Assembly: GCA_050694055.1 (NCBI GenBank)
Contig: JBOGWX010000108.1
Coordinates: 1 to 64,000, forward strand
DNA: 64,000 nucleotides
Direction: 5' to 3'
Source of the DNA: WHSV01 sp050694055
GTDB lineage: Bacteria; Actinomycetota; CADDZG01; WHSQ01
Below, one piece after another: positions 42,964 to 51,637 of this stretch. A program made the position numbers and the translations under genes. Under the pieces are notes generated by a model. The model searched no databases. It was not told where the DNA came from and saw nothing but the letters and a program-made list of their open reading frames with translations. How positions within the stretch are numbered: the stretch's first letter is position 1; every line of letters starts with the position of its first letter.

Positions 42964-42992
42964 GCGCTTCCGGAACCCGAGTCCGGAAGCGC
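42964..42992. repeat. Perfect 11-bp inverted repeat in a 272-bp gap
   Basis: GCGCTTCCGGA-7 nt-TCCGGAAGCGC lies between the Crp/Fnr gene and the TIM-barrel gene. No T run on the plus strand, so an operator or RNA hairpin is as likely as a terminator. I see no gene in the rest of 42775-43046. Confidence 0.6.
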
Positions 42993-43046
42993 TTGCCGCG
43001 TCTGGCGCAAGCGCGCTCCGCTGCGAACGTGCGAACATCGTGACCC

Positions 43047-43877
43047 ATGGCTGCGATCAACCCCCAACCGGTGCAATGCTCCACGGGTCCTTTCTGGGCC
43101 TTCGAGCTCGAACGCGCCATGGATGACATCGCGGCAGCCGGCTTCACCGAGATAGAGCTGATGGTCACGCGCGACACCAAGACGCACGAGCCGGACATTC
43201 CTCTGAAGCTCGCCGGCGAGCGAGGACTGCACATTGCCGCAGTTCACGGGCCTTTTCTGGTCATCACCAAGAACGTGTGGGGCATGGACCCGATCGGCAA
43301 GATCGAGCGCGGCATCGAGATGTGCTTGGCCGTCGGCGCCGACACGCTCGTCGTTCATCCCCCGTTCCTGTGGGAGAGGAGCTACGCGAACTGGGTCACC
43401 CAAAGCGCCGAGCAGTCCCACGAGGAGACCGGGATCATGGTTGCGATCGAAACCATGTATCCGAAGTGGATGGCCGGCAGGAAGCTGCGCGGCTACCGCT
43501 GGCTCGACCCGGCCGAGCTGGTCGACGAGGCCCCCCACGTCGCTCTCGACACCAGCCACCTGTCGGTATCCCGCGAGGACATCCTGACCTCATATAAGAC
43601 CCTGTTGCCTCGCCTGGTCCACATCCATCTCAGCGACAATGCGGGTGACGGCAAAGACGGGCACCTGGAACTGGGACGTGGAATTCTTCCGCTGGAAAGG
43701 TTACTGGCCGAGTTGCGTCGAACGAAGTACGCGGGAGCCATCTCGCTCGAACTGTCCGTGAACCGCTTCGTGCAACGGCCGCACGAGCTAGTCGAGATGT
43801 TGGCCCGCAACCGCGTGTACGTGGAGGAGCGCTTGAAGGGACGCAGCCGTATATCGAAGGGGCTGCCCCGGAGCTGA
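43047..43877 (+). CDS. Sugar phosphate isomerase/epimerase-like TIM-barrel protein
   Basis: 276 residues of the xylose isomerase-like (AP endonuclease 2) fold. Metal-site style residues: AAVHGPFL, TLVVHPPFLWE, VAIETMYP, VALDTSHLS, LVHIHLSDNAGDGKDGH and ISLELSVNRF. The pattern of His, Glu, Asp and His fits the divalent metal site of this family. Actinomycetota carry a conserved member near proC and mshA (Rv0498 in M. tuberculosis, from memory). The substrate is not known. Confidence 0.82.
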   Translation: MAAINPQPVQCSTGPFWAFELERAMDDIAAAGFTEIELMVTRDTKTHEPDIPLKLAGERGLHIAAVHGPFLVITKNVWGMDPIGKIERGIEMCLAVGADTLVVHPPFLWERSYANWVTQSAEQSHEETGIMVAIETMYPKWMAGRKLRGYRWLDPAELVDEAPHVALDTSHLSVSREDILTSYKTLLPRLVHIHLSDNAGDGKDGHLELGRGILPLERLLAELRRTKYAGAISLELSVNRFVQRPHELVEMLARNRVYVEERLKGRSRISKGLPRS

Positions 43878-43910
43878 GCGTTTCCCCCACCCGAGTGACG
43901 GAGGTCGCCG

Positions 43911-44288
43911 GTGGGAGCAAAAGTGGTGGTCGTCGACGACACCGAGCACGTGCGGGCCATGTTGGTCGAAATGCTACAAATCGACGGATTCGAGGTGGTT
44001 GGAGAAGCGGGCTCGGGCGCTCAAGCGATTCTCGTCACCGATAAGCACGACCCCGACGTCGTGGTGATGGACTACCAGATGCCTCAGATGGACGGACTCG
44101 AGGCCGCCCGCCGGATCCGCTCCCGCCGCCACGAACAGCCGATCATTCTTTACAGCGCCTATCTGAGTCCCACGATCGAGCGGGAGGCCCGCCGGGCCGG
44201 TGTCGCGCTGTGCGTGGGCAAGGCGGAGGGGCTGCCTCAGCTCGAGCGGCACATCTCCGAGTTGACCCGGCAGATCAGCCGCAAGTAA
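43911..44288 (+). CDS. Single-domain response regulator
   Basis: 125 residues from a GTG, one receiver domain only. Acidic pocket VVVDDTEHV, phosphorylated Asp in VVMDYQMPQMDGLE near 55, and the lysine in CVGKAEGL near 103. No output domain and no histidine kinase nearby. It may act by protein contact, CheY-like, or as part of a phosphorelay. Confidence 0.9.
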   Translation: MGAKVVVVDDTEHVRAMLVEMLQIDGFEVVGEAGSGAQAILVTDKHDPDVVVMDYQMPQMDGLEAARRIRSRRHEQPIILYSAYLSPTIEREARRAGVALCVGKAEGLPQLERHISELTRQISRK

Positions 44289-44305
44289 GCAGAGGGTGTC
44301 ACCCC

Positions 44306-44352
44306 CGGCCCCCTCGGTCGGCGGGCCCCCCTCGGAGCTGCGGGGGCCGTTT
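44306..44352 (+). terminator. Probable terminator after the response regulator
   Basis: CGGCCCCC (44306-44313) pairs with GGGGGCCG (44342-44349), followed by TTT. The 28-nt loop holds further GC-rich pairing. It begins 17 bp after the stop. Confidence 0.5.
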
Positions 44353-44379
44353 GACTTCATACTGTTTACACAGTAGAAA
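44351..44379 (+). promoter_or_regulatory. Promoter with palindromic operator for sulfur reduction genes
   Basis: TTGACT (44351-44356) and TAGAAA (44374-44379) are 17 bp apart. Between them lies TACTGTTTACACAGTA (44360-44375), a perfect 6-bp inverted repeat that would cover the spacer. The regulator is not in the window; a sulfur or cysteine regulator such as an Rrf2-type protein is a guess. Confidence 0.6.
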
Positions 44380-44442
44380 ACTTGCTCGCCGGGCAGCGTC
44401 GCTCGGGACGCCGGAGCATCGAGCGAGAGAGACAGATCTACC

Positions 44443-46182
44443 GTGTGCCACGATTGCGGCTGCGAGCGCACCCCCCCACGGCAGCGCTCCGAGGGCCAGT
44501 GGGCCCTCGGCTACCGGGAGCCTCTGAACCCGGCCGAGCAGGCCAAACGCGAGGACGACGGCCTCAACGTCCGCCCCCGCATCGAGCGCATCTACGCCAC
44601 CCAAGGATTCGGCTCCATCTGGCCGTCGGACCTCCGCAACCGCTTCCGTTGGCACGGGCTCTACACGCAGCGGCCGGAGTCCGACGGTTACTTCATGCTC
44701 CGAATCCGCATCCCAGGGGGCCAGCTGACCTCGGAGCAGGCGGAGGTCATCGGATCGCTGGCCCAGCGCTTCGGGCGTGACGTCGCCGACGTGACCGACC
44801 GGCAGAACATCCAGCTCCACTGGATTCGCATCGAGCAGCTGCCCGAGATATGGGCCGAGCTCGAGGGCGTCGGCCTGTCCACGACGGAGGCCTGCGGGGA
44901 CACGCCCCGAAATATCCTCGGTTGCCCGCTTGCGGGGGTAGACGCTTCGGAGGTGATCGACGCATCGGCGGTCCTCATCGAGGCGAACGCGAAGCTCGCC
45001 GGCAACCCCGAGTTCTCGAACCTGCCCCGCAAGTACAAGATCTCCATCTCCGGATGCGCCCATCAGTGCTGCCAGCACGAGGTCAACGACCTCGCCCTGG
45101 TGGGAGCGGTTCACCCGGATGGACGTAGAGGCTTCGATTTGTGGGTAGGAGGTGGGCTCTCGACCAATCCGATGTTCGCCAAGCGTCTGGGGGCTTTCAT
45201 CGCACCAGAGCAAGTCGTGCCGGTCGTGCTGGGAGTGACCGCGGTGTTTCGGGATCACGGCTATCGCAGGGCACGCAACCGAGCGCGCTTGAAGTTCCTG
45301 GTCAACGACTGGGGGGCCGAGAGATTTCGCGCCGTCCTCCAGGAACAACTGGGGTTCGAGCTCGACGATCTACCCGAGCCGCCCCCCTCGAGAACCTCGC
45401 ACCGGGAGCACGCGGGGGTGTGGCCCCAGCGCGACGGCGCCTACTACGTCGGCTTCGCCCCCCGGGCGGGCCGGCTCGCGGGTCACCAACTTCGTGCGGT
45501 CGCGCGGCTCTCCAACAAGTACGGTATGGGCCGTATGCGAACCACGACCCAGCAGAAGATGGTCATCCTCGACGTGCCCACCGAGCGCGTTGCGGACCTC
45601 ATCGAAGAACTCGACACGATCAACCTGCCGGTCGAAGCCAGCGCCTGGCGGCGCGGAACCATGGCGTGCACGGGCATCGAGTTCTGCAAGCTGGCCATCG
45701 TCGAGACCAAGGGACGAGCGACCGAGCTGTACCGCTATCTCGAAGAGCGACTGCCCGACTTCCAAGAGGACCTTCGCATCAACGTGAACGGTTGTCCCAA
45801 CTCGTGCGCGCGCTACCAGACCGCGGACATCGGGCTCATGGGCTGCCAGGTGAGCGAGCGAGCCCACGCAACCGACGGGGCCGGACATCCCATCGAGATC
45901 AAACGCAAGGTCGAGGCGTTCCTCGTGCATCTAGGTGGACATCTTGGATCCGAAAGAGCGTTTGGAAGAAAAGTGAAGGGCGTGAAGGTGCTCGGCAACG
46001 AGCTGGGTCCCTATGTCGAAACGCTCGTCGGGCGCTATCTGAGCTCGAGACGTCACGACGACACCTTCTCGACTTTCGTGAACCGCCTCAGCGACGCAGA
46101 GCTACGCGCTTTCGGAGCCAAGCCCGACTTCCTGGGACTCCCCCCTGCTCCGGGCATCCTTGCGGAGGCGCGCGCGTCGTGA
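44443..46182 (+). CDS. sir: Ferredoxin-dependent sulfite (or nitrite) reductase
   Basis: 579 residues from a GTG. Two-repeat siroheme protein: NVRPRIERIYATQGFGSIWP, DVTDRQNIQLHWIRIE, and the 4Fe-4S/siroheme motifs CTGIEFCKLA and NGCPNSCARYQ (four cysteines, near 406 and 448). It reduces sulfite to sulfide with ferredoxin. The neighbouring cysH makes sulfite the likely substrate. The N-terminus reads MCHDCGCERTPP, a CxxCxC metal-like site ahead of the usual start of the family. Siroheme comes from the CobA-HemD protein of this window plus an oxidase and chelatase not seen here. Confidence 0.92.
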   Translation: MCHDCGCERTPPRQRSEGQWALGYREPLNPAEQAKREDDGLNVRPRIERIYATQGFGSIWPSDLRNRFRWHGLYTQRPESDGYFMLRIRIPGGQLTSEQAEVIGSLAQRFGRDVADVTDRQNIQLHWIRIEQLPEIWAELEGVGLSTTEACGDTPRNILGCPLAGVDASEVIDASAVLIEANAKLAGNPEFSNLPRKYKISISGCAHQCCQHEVNDLALVGAVHPDGRRGFDLWVGGGLSTNPMFAKRLGAFIAPEQVVPVVLGVTAVFRDHGYRRARNRARLKFLVNDWGAERFRAVLQEQLGFELDDLPEPPPSRTSHREHAGVWPQRDGAYYVGFAPRAGRLAGHQLRAVARLSNKYGMGRMRTTTQQKMVILDVPTERVADLIEELDTINLPVEASAWRRGTMACTGIEFCKLAIVETKGRATELYRYLEERLPDFQEDLRINVNGCPNSCARYQTADIGLMGCQVSERAHATDGAGHPIEIKRKVEAFLVHLGGHLGSERAFGRKVKGVKVLGNELGPYVETLVGRYLSSRRHDDTFSTFVNRLSDAELRAFGAKPDFLGLPPAPGILAEARAS

Positions 46183-46931
46183 ACCTGGCTCAGCTGAACC
46201 GCGTCGCTCCAACGATTGATCTCGATGCGTTCGAGCGCGCTCACCCGCACGAGATCTTGGCCTGGACCGCCAAGACGGTCGACCGCCTGGCCATCGCCAC
46301 GTCGTTTCAGTCATCGGGTCTGGTCATGTTGCACATGCTGCAGAGCATCCGAAGAGATCTGCCGGTGCTGTTCCTCGACACAGGCTTCCATTTCGACGAA
46401 ACAATCGCGTTCAAGAACCGGATCGTGGATATGTGGGACCTGAACATCGTCGATCTGCGAGGCAAGCACGGAAGTGTGCGCGAGCAGAACCTCACTTACG
46501 GCTTCGAGCTCTACCGGAGCGATCCCGACAAGTGCTGCTTCATCAACAAGGTCGAGCCCCTGCAGCGAGCGCTCGAGGAGTTCGACGGGTGGATCTCGGG
46601 CCTCAGGCGCGATCAGTCGCAGCTGCGCGCCGGCACTCCGATCATCGAGGATCAGCAACTCGTTTCGGGTCGAGAGGTGTTGAAACTCCATCCCCTCGCG
46701 AACTGGACCAAAACCGACGTCAACCGGTACATCGAGGAGCACGACATCCCGACCCACCCGCTGCTCGAGCTCGGCTTCGCCTCCATCGGGTGTGCGCCGT
46801 GCACCAGCGCGACCGGTGCGAGCGAGTCCGACGAGCGAGCGGGTCGCTGGCAGGGCTCCGACAAGACCGAGTGCGGGATACACAACATCGGAAAGTCGGG
46901 CCGGTCGCGTCAGAGCGAGGCCGAGCAATAG
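46179..46931 (+). CDS. cysH: Assimilatory APS/PAPS reductase
   Basis: 250 residues from a GTG that overlaps the previous stop (GTGA). PP-loop ATPase-like fold: ATSFQSSGLVMLHML, VLFLDTGFHFDET, KCCFINKVEPL near 120 and GCAPCTSATG near 207, then the catalytic ECGIHNIG. The CC and CxxC pairs are ligands of a 4Fe-4S cluster, which marks the form that uses adenylyl sulfate (APS). It makes sulfite for the gene before it. Confidence 0.94.
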   Translation: MNLAQLNRVAPTIDLDAFERAHPHEILAWTAKTVDRLAIATSFQSSGLVMLHMLQSIRRDLPVLFLDTGFHFDETIAFKNRIVDMWDLNIVDLRGKHGSVREQNLTYGFELYRSDPDKCCFINKVEPLQRALEEFDGWISGLRRDQSQLRAGTPIIEDQQLVSGREVLKLHPLANWTKTDVNRYIEEHDIPTHPLLELGFASIGCAPCTSATGASESDERAGRWQGSDKTECGIHNIGKSGRSRQSEAEQ

Positions 46932-47113
46932 TGCGAGCCGTGCCGTTTTTCTGCCCCTACTGCGCGGAGCAATCGATCGAGCCGGCGGGCGAGGGACCCG
47001 ACTACTACTGCGAGTCGTGTGACCGGCGCTTCGCCGTGAGCTTCAAGGGCCTCGGTGAAGCAGCAGATGAAGAACAGCACAGCCAGAAAAGGCCCGTATC
47101 CTCGAACTCATGA
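46931..47113 (+). CDS. Small zinc-ribbon protein in the sulfur operon
   Basis: 60 residues, GTG start that overlaps the cysH stop by 1 bp. CPYCAEQSIEP and YYCESCDRRF give four cysteines in a zinc-ribbon arrangement, about 20 residues apart. The tail is polar. Overlaps on both sides place it firmly in the sir-cysH operon. It could be a redox or iron-sulfur helper; there is no direct proof. Confidence 0.75.
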   Translation: MRAVPFFCPYCAEQSIEPAGEGPDYYCESCDRRFAVSFKGLGEAADEEQHSQKRPVSSNS

Positions 47114-47211
47114 GACGTAACACCCTCTATGCGATCGTGCTGTTGCTCGCGGCCATCGCCATCGCAGGCACGTTGAGCGTGATCCGCCTCTGGGGTCTGA
47201 CCGGCGGCTGA
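47110..47211 (+). CDS. 33-residue single-helix membrane peptide
   Basis: It starts in a 4-bp overlap (ATGA) with the zinc-ribbon gene. MRRNTLYAIVLLLAAIAIAG, then a short polar end. One helix, positive inside. The overlap with the real gene before it argues that it is translated. It ends directly against the stop of the opposite gene. Confidence 0.55.
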   Translation: MRRNTLYAIVLLLAAIAIAGTLSVIRLWGLTGG

Positions 47212-48471
47212 TCAGTCCGCCGGTATGACTTCCACGAAGCCCTCGATGCCCGGCACGCGCAGCGAACCGGTCCGCGCTCCCGTCGACGCATCCAGCACCG
47301 CCAGTTTGCCCGGCAGCGCCGCGTAGAGTCGCCGTCCGTCGGAACTGACTCCGACACCCGATACGGGCTGCCGCGTCTTCCACCTCTCGACGATGGCCAG
47401 CGTCTGACCGTCTATGACGAGCACTTCCGAGCCGCCCGCGAGGTACAGGGTGCCGTCTCCGCCCACGGCCGCCGACGCCCGACCCCTGGTCAGCGCCTCG
47501 AGGTCGAGGGTCACGGATCTCAGCACCTTGGTCTCGAGCGGTGCGATGACCGCCAGACCCCCCGACGACGGGTCGGCAACGAAAAGCCGCTCGCCATCCG
47601 GCGATAGGGCCATCGCATGAGTCGTCACGCTGCCGGTGCCGAACGGTGCTCGCAGATCGATGCAATGGGTCCAGCCGCCCTCGAGGTTGAGCAGGTGCAC
47701 GAAGGCGTAGACGTCACCAGGCTCAGGGGCGCCGCTGCCCCCGTGCGCGTAGTTGGGACCCTGCTGCGTGTAAAGCGTGTAGAGCTCGTGTCCGCTGGGC
47801 GAGAAGGCGGCGATCCGCCCGGTTCCCCGCATGCTCCCCGGTGCCCTCTGCTTGTCCGCGGCGATCCTGCGCACCTTGCCCGAGCCTAGTTGCAGACGCC
47901 TGAGCCCGTAGCGGGTTGGGTTCATGGCCGGCGTGTACTGGAGAAGGAAGAGCTGCCGGAGGTCCGTGGAGAAACCCTCGAGCTCGAAGTTGCCCTCGAG
48001 GTCATAGGTCACCGTCTCCTCTGAGCCATCGGCCGACACCACGGCGATCGTCGTGCGACGCTTGCCGGCCGGCAGCCACGGAGTAGCACCCTCCTCGTGT
48101 GGTGGAGCGAATGCGAGCAGCTCGCCGCCGGCCGACGCAACTCCGGGACGCAGTCCCTTCGGGGCCGCGACACGGTGCAACGCGCGACCGGTGGACGCTG
48201 CGATCGTGGTCACCGAGCTCGGACTCTTGCCACCGGAAACAGAGAAAAGCAAGGAGGAGTCTGGGGACGTAATGGCGCGAGGCGCATCCGCGACGATGGT
48301 GCCGGTGCTGGGATCGAGGACCGCGAGTCCGGTACGAATGCGTACCAGCAGGCGGTCCTCGACGCGCGCCGATCCTCGAGTGGGCTCCGTCTCGTCTACC
48401 GACAGCGTCGAGCAGGACGCGAGCAGCAGGGCTGCTGCAGTTGCCACACACGCTTGGGCTGCCGGTCTCAT
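47212..48471 (-). CDS. Beta-propeller lipoprotein
   Basis: 419 residues. Lipobox ALLLASCST with cysteine near 20. Several YVTN/WD-like blades follow: GLAVLDPSTGTIVAD, AALSPSGHELYTLYT form, ALSPDGERLFVADPSSGGLAVI, LAGGSEVLVIDGQTLAIVERW and GVSSDGRRLYAALPGKLAVLDASTG. A surface-exposed propeller with no enzyme motif, perhaps a binding or scaffold protein. Confidence 0.8.
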   Translation of the reverse strand: MRPAAQACVATAAALLLASCSTLSVDETEPTRGSARVEDRLLVRIRTGLAVLDPSTGTIVADAPRAITSPDSSLLFSVSGGKSPSSVTTIAASTGRALHRVAAPKGLRPGVASAGGELLAFAPPHEEGATPWLPAGKRRTTIAVVSADGSEETVTYDLEGNFELEGFSTDLRQLFLLQYTPAMNPTRYGLRRLQLGSGKVRRIAADKQRAPGSMRGTGRIAAFSPSGHELYTLYTQQGPNYAHGGSGAPEPGDVYAFVHLLNLEGGWTHCIDLRAPFGTGSVTTHAMALSPDGERLFVADPSSGGLAVIAPLETKVLRSVTLDLEALTRGRASAAVGGDGTLYLAGGSEVLVIDGQTLAIVERWKTRQPVSGVGVSSDGRRLYAALPGKLAVLDASTGARTGSLRVPGIEGFVEVIPAD

Positions 48472-48540
48472 AGCGACCCCTGTTCTGTTCTTCCGCCGGT
48501 CCTAAGACTCACTACGAACCGAAAAGGTTCGGGGGTCTCG

Positions 48541-48595
48541 TCGACCATCGCGGGCCGGATAAGGGCTCGGTGCAGACCAAACGCCGGACCGAGTT
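48541..48595 (+). repeat. Dispersed intergenic repeat, copy B
   Basis: 55 bp matching 23551-23605 at 46 of 55 positions. Its inner stem CTCGGT...ACCGAG is perfect, where copy A has one G-T pair. It lies in the 151-bp gap between the propeller gene and the acyltransferase gene. Confidence 0.7.
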
Positions 48596-48622
48596 GCGTT
48601 GTCGAACCCATCGCCGGATCGC

Positions 48623-49681
48623 TTAGATGAAGGTGCTGCCTCGGTACCTCAGGCCTTTGTAGACCATTTGCTGGATCCGGTCACGGATCGAATCGGTGAG
48701 GTCGAACACGAACATCCTGTCGTCGGCCGCGTCCTCGGGGTACTGGTCCATCGGAATCGGCTCGCCGAACTCGATCACCCATCTGCTCGGGAGCGGAAGC
48801 AGGCCCAGGGGACCCAACAGCGGAAAGGTCGGGGTGATCGGGAAGTACGGGAGGCGAAGCAGCGACGCAAGGGTTCTTGCGTTGCCCACCATGGGAAACG
48901 CCTCCTCGGCCCCCACGATTGCGACGGGAACGATTGGCACTCGTGCCCGGAGCGCAACCTCGATGAAGCCACCTCGGCCGAACCGCTGCATGCGATAACG
49001 CTCGCTCCAGCCCTTGCCCGTCCCCTTGTATCCCTCGGGAAAGACCGCAACGAGTTGATCGCGTTCGAGCAGTGCCAAGGCATCCTCGTCACACGCGACC
49101 GCGTTGCCGGCCTTGCGCGCCAAATGACTGACGAAGGGCGCCGCCCAGACGAGATCGGCCCCTATGTTTCGCACGACGCGCGTGGCCGGATGTTCGGTCG
49201 CCACGGCATACTGCATCATCACGGCGTCGATGGGGATGGCTCCTGAATGATTCGCCACCAGGAGGGCCGGACCCTCACTCGGTATGCGCCCGACTCCCAG
49301 AGTTCGAACCCTGAAGTAATGCTTGTAGAGCGGTCGCAGCATCGGCAACAAGATCTCGCGCGACAACTCCTGGTCGTAACCGAACTCGTCGATCGGATAG
49401 TCGCCGTGAATCCTTCGATTCATGAAGGCGCGCAGCTTATCCAGCACCGACCGGTCGGCCTCGGGGCCGGCGATCTCGCTCGACAACTCATCGGCCGCGC
49501 GCGGCTCGAACCTGGACCCCGCCGCGCTTGCCTTCTGGCGCTGGTGCACGCGGCAGTAGTCCTCGCCGTGGAGCGCGTAGTTGCGGCACGGCCGCCCCGT
49601 GGTGGTGGTGGCCTGACAGCGCTGGGGATCGCGCCGTGACTCGAGTCGAATGACGTTGTCGTCCCGGGCTGCGTCTTGCAT
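48623..49681 (-). CDS. PlsC-like acyltransferase with N-terminal cysteine motif
   Basis: 352 residues. The acyltransferase core (about 135-340) has LLVANHSGAIPID (catalytic His and Asp), VFPEGYKGTGKG and VPIVPVAIVGAEEAFPM. It probably acylates a lysophospholipid or similar substrate at the membrane. The first 50 residues hold RCQATTTTGRPCRNYALHGE followed by DYCRVH, a Cys-x9-Cys-x10-Cys-x2-His motif like small DUF5763-type zinc sites. It overlaps the epimerase gene by 1 bp, an order conserved in Actinomycetota (Rv0501-Rv0502, from memory). Confidence 0.88.
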   Translation of the reverse strand: MQDAARDDNVIRLESRRDPQRCQATTTTGRPCRNYALHGEDYCRVHQRQKASAAGSRFEPRAADELSSEIAGPEADRSVLDKLRAFMNRRIHGDYPIDEFGYDQELSREILLPMLRPLYKHYFRVRTLGVGRIPSEGPALLVANHSGAIPIDAVMMQYAVATEHPATRVVRNIGADLVWAAPFVSHLARKAGNAVACDEDALALLERDQLVAVFPEGYKGTGKGWSERYRMQRFGRGGFIEVALRARVPIVPVAIVGAEEAFPMVGNARTLASLLRLPYFPITPTFPLLGPLGLLPLPSRWVIEFGEPIPMDQYPEDAADDRMFVFDLTDSIRDRIQQMVYKGLRYRGSTFI

Positions 49682-50724
49682 CAGACGCTCTCCGTAGATT
49701 CCGCCCGCTGCTGCGGGACGCCGGCCGGGTCTTGCTCCCAGGCCGGTTCAGAGGCGGGTCCGGGTCTATCCCCGTTGCGATGGTCCCGAAAGTCGACGAT
49801 GGCCCCCTCGGTGGTGTAGCGGGGGGAGAAGCCAAGTTCCGCGCGCGCCCGGCGCGGGTCAACCACACGGCCGTAGATGAGGAACTGCAACTGGTCGGAG
49901 GGAAAGTCCACGGTTCCGAGACGCCGCAGGATGACGCTCGCCGTGGTGGCTGCCGGATAGAGCATCGGTACCGCGACCTTCCCGAGCATCCGTATCGCCT
50001 TGGACAGGAACACAACGCCCTCGCCGGTGATGTTGTAGATACCGCGCACCGTCTCGTGCGTCGCAAGTGAAAAGGCCTCGACCGCGTCCTCTTCGTGTAT
50101 CAGTTGAAGACGCGGGTCGAAGCCGAGCGCGGTGGGAATGAGTGGAAGCGAGAGGTAGTCGGTCATGTTCGTTCGTACGGTCGGACCGATGAGGCTCTGC
50201 GTGCGAAGGATAACGACGCCGACGTCCTTACGGCGACGAGCGAAGTCGCGGACATAAGTCTCAGCTTCGGCACAGTCCTTGCCGTACCCGTAGAGGCGCG
50301 CGTGGCGATTGTCGTGGTCCTCGCGCACAATCGAAGGCTCCTTAGGACCCATGCCGTAGACCGCGGTCGATGATTTCATGACCACACGCGTCACCGACTT
50401 GGAACGCTGAGCGGCAGCAAGTAGCTGAAGCGTCCCGATGACGTTGTTCTCCTTCATCTGGGACCGGCCTCCAAGGCGGCTCGGATGCGACGTGATGTTC
50501 GTGTGGATGATCGTGTCGATTGCGGCGGAATCAAGAACGCGAGCTATCAGGGGATTGCGGATATCGGCGCGCACGAACTCGAGCTTGTCGATGGGACCCG
50601 GCGGTTCCTCGAGGTCGACTCCGGTCATCGCCTCGACGCGCTCGTCGTGCTCGAAGCGCGCGGCCAAGCGTTGCCCGACATGGCTCGAAACCCCCGTGAT
50701 CAGGACGCGCCGTCCTCGAGTCAT
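49681..50724 (-). CDS. NAD-dependent epimerase/dehydratase (extended SDR)
   Basis: 347 residues. Nucleotide-binding start LITGVSSHVGQRLAARF, FVRADIRNP, SSTAVYGMGP, and YxxxK in LYGYGKDCAEAE. The first loop differs from the usual GxxGxxG, as in the Actinomycetota homologues called GalE2. Acts on a nucleotide sugar or lipid intermediate; the substrate is not known. Coupled to the acyltransferase. Confidence 0.88.
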   Translation of the reverse strand: MTRGRRVLITGVSSHVGQRLAARFEHDERVEAMTGVDLEEPPGPIDKLEFVRADIRNPLIARVLDSAAIDTIIHTNITSHPSRLGGRSQMKENNVIGTLQLLAAAQRSKSVTRVVMKSSTAVYGMGPKEPSIVREDHDNRHARLYGYGKDCAEAETYVRDFARRRKDVGVVILRTQSLIGPTVRTNMTDYLSLPLIPTALGFDPRLQLIHEEDAVEAFSLATHETVRGIYNITGEGVVFLSKAIRMLGKVAVPMLYPAATTASVILRRLGTVDFPSDQLQFLIYGRVVDPRRARAELGFSPRYTTEGAIVDFRDHRNGDRPGPASEPAWEQDPAGVPQQRAESTESV

Positions 50725-50733
50725 CGGTTGCTG

Positions 50734-51552
50734 CTACCCGACCGAGGGCCCGACGATGATGTTCGAACCGGCCCCCGCCTGAAGGCGATTGGCGGCATCC
50801 CCCTTGTTCACCGCGAGCGACAGCTTCTCGTAGGAGTCCTCGACCAAGACGAACTCCCCCACTTCGACGTCCGCGAAGCTCTTGCCGAAGGGCACCTGCA
50901 GACGATGCCCCTCCATCCGTATCTCTACCCTCTTGCCCTCGGCCATTCCCACGTCTTGGAGCAACTCCTGGCTGAAGTTGAGCTGGAGATTTCCGAACCG
51001 GTCGAGCTGGAGCACCTCGGCGTGCAGGTGGTCGTCGTGCGTCCATGCGCGGGGAATCTCGAGCTCGGTCAGCTCATCCGCCGGAAGCTCCGGCCCGAAC
51101 TCCTTGATCGCGACGCCGTTGGCGATGTGGGCGGCAGCCGGAGCGAACACGTCTCGTCCGTGAAAGGTCGCCGACATGGGACTCATCATGAGGCTGCGGT
51201 TGGTGAGCGTGTGCACGGCCTTGACTCCGCCGCACTCTCTAACGGCCGGGATCACCAGCCCGTTGTCGGGGGCCACGAAGATGGTGCCGTGACGCGTCTC
51301 GATGGCAACCGCCCGACGCTCGGTTCCCACGGCCGGATCGACCACGGCCAGGTGGACCGCATCGGGCATGAACTTGATCGACTGCTCGAGCACGACCGCG
51401 CCGTGGCGCACGTCTTGCCGCAGGATGTTGTGGTGGATGTCGATGATGCGCAGATCAGACTTGATGCCGAGCATCACGCCGTGGCATACACCCACGAACT
51501 CGTCCTGCAGCCCGTAGTCGGACAAGAAGGTCACGATCGATCGCTTGGCCAT
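50734..51552 (-). CDS. SAM hydroxide adenosyltransferase (DUF62 family)
   Basis: 272 residues. TFLSDYGLQDEFVGVCHGVM at the start, VHLAVVDPAVGTERRAVA, FVAPDNGL, MSATFHGRDVFAPAAAHIA and DRFGNLQLN are typical. This family splits S-adenosylmethionine to adenosine and methionine with water, and is related to fluorinase and chlorinase. The lack of the halide-binding insert supports the hydrolase reading. It lies 9 bp before the epimerase gene on the same strand. Confidence 0.88.
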   Translation of the reverse strand: MAKRSIVTFLSDYGLQDEFVGVCHGVMLGIKSDLRIIDIHHNILRQDVRHGAVVLEQSIKFMPDAVHLAVVDPAVGTERRAVAIETRHGTIFVAPDNGLVIPAVRECGGVKAVHTLTNRSLMMSPMSATFHGRDVFAPAAAHIANGVAIKEFGPELPADELTELEIPRAWTHDDHLHAEVLQLDRFGNLQLNFSQELLQDVGMAEGKRVEIRMEGHRLQVPFGKSFADVEVGEFVLVEDSYEKLSLAVNKGDAANRLQAGAGSNIIVGPSVG

Positions 51553-51637
51553 GGGGCGATGTTACCCGCAGGGACCTGAGCGACCGGTGGACCGAGCCGA
51601 AGCCTGACGCGGTCGGCCGCGGCCGCGCCGAATCCGG

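Noticed and set aside
44443..44470. HypB-like nickel motif at the start of the sulfite reductase
   Set aside because: MCHDCGC recalls the HypB start, but the rest is plainly a siroheme reductase; the likeness is limited to three cysteines.
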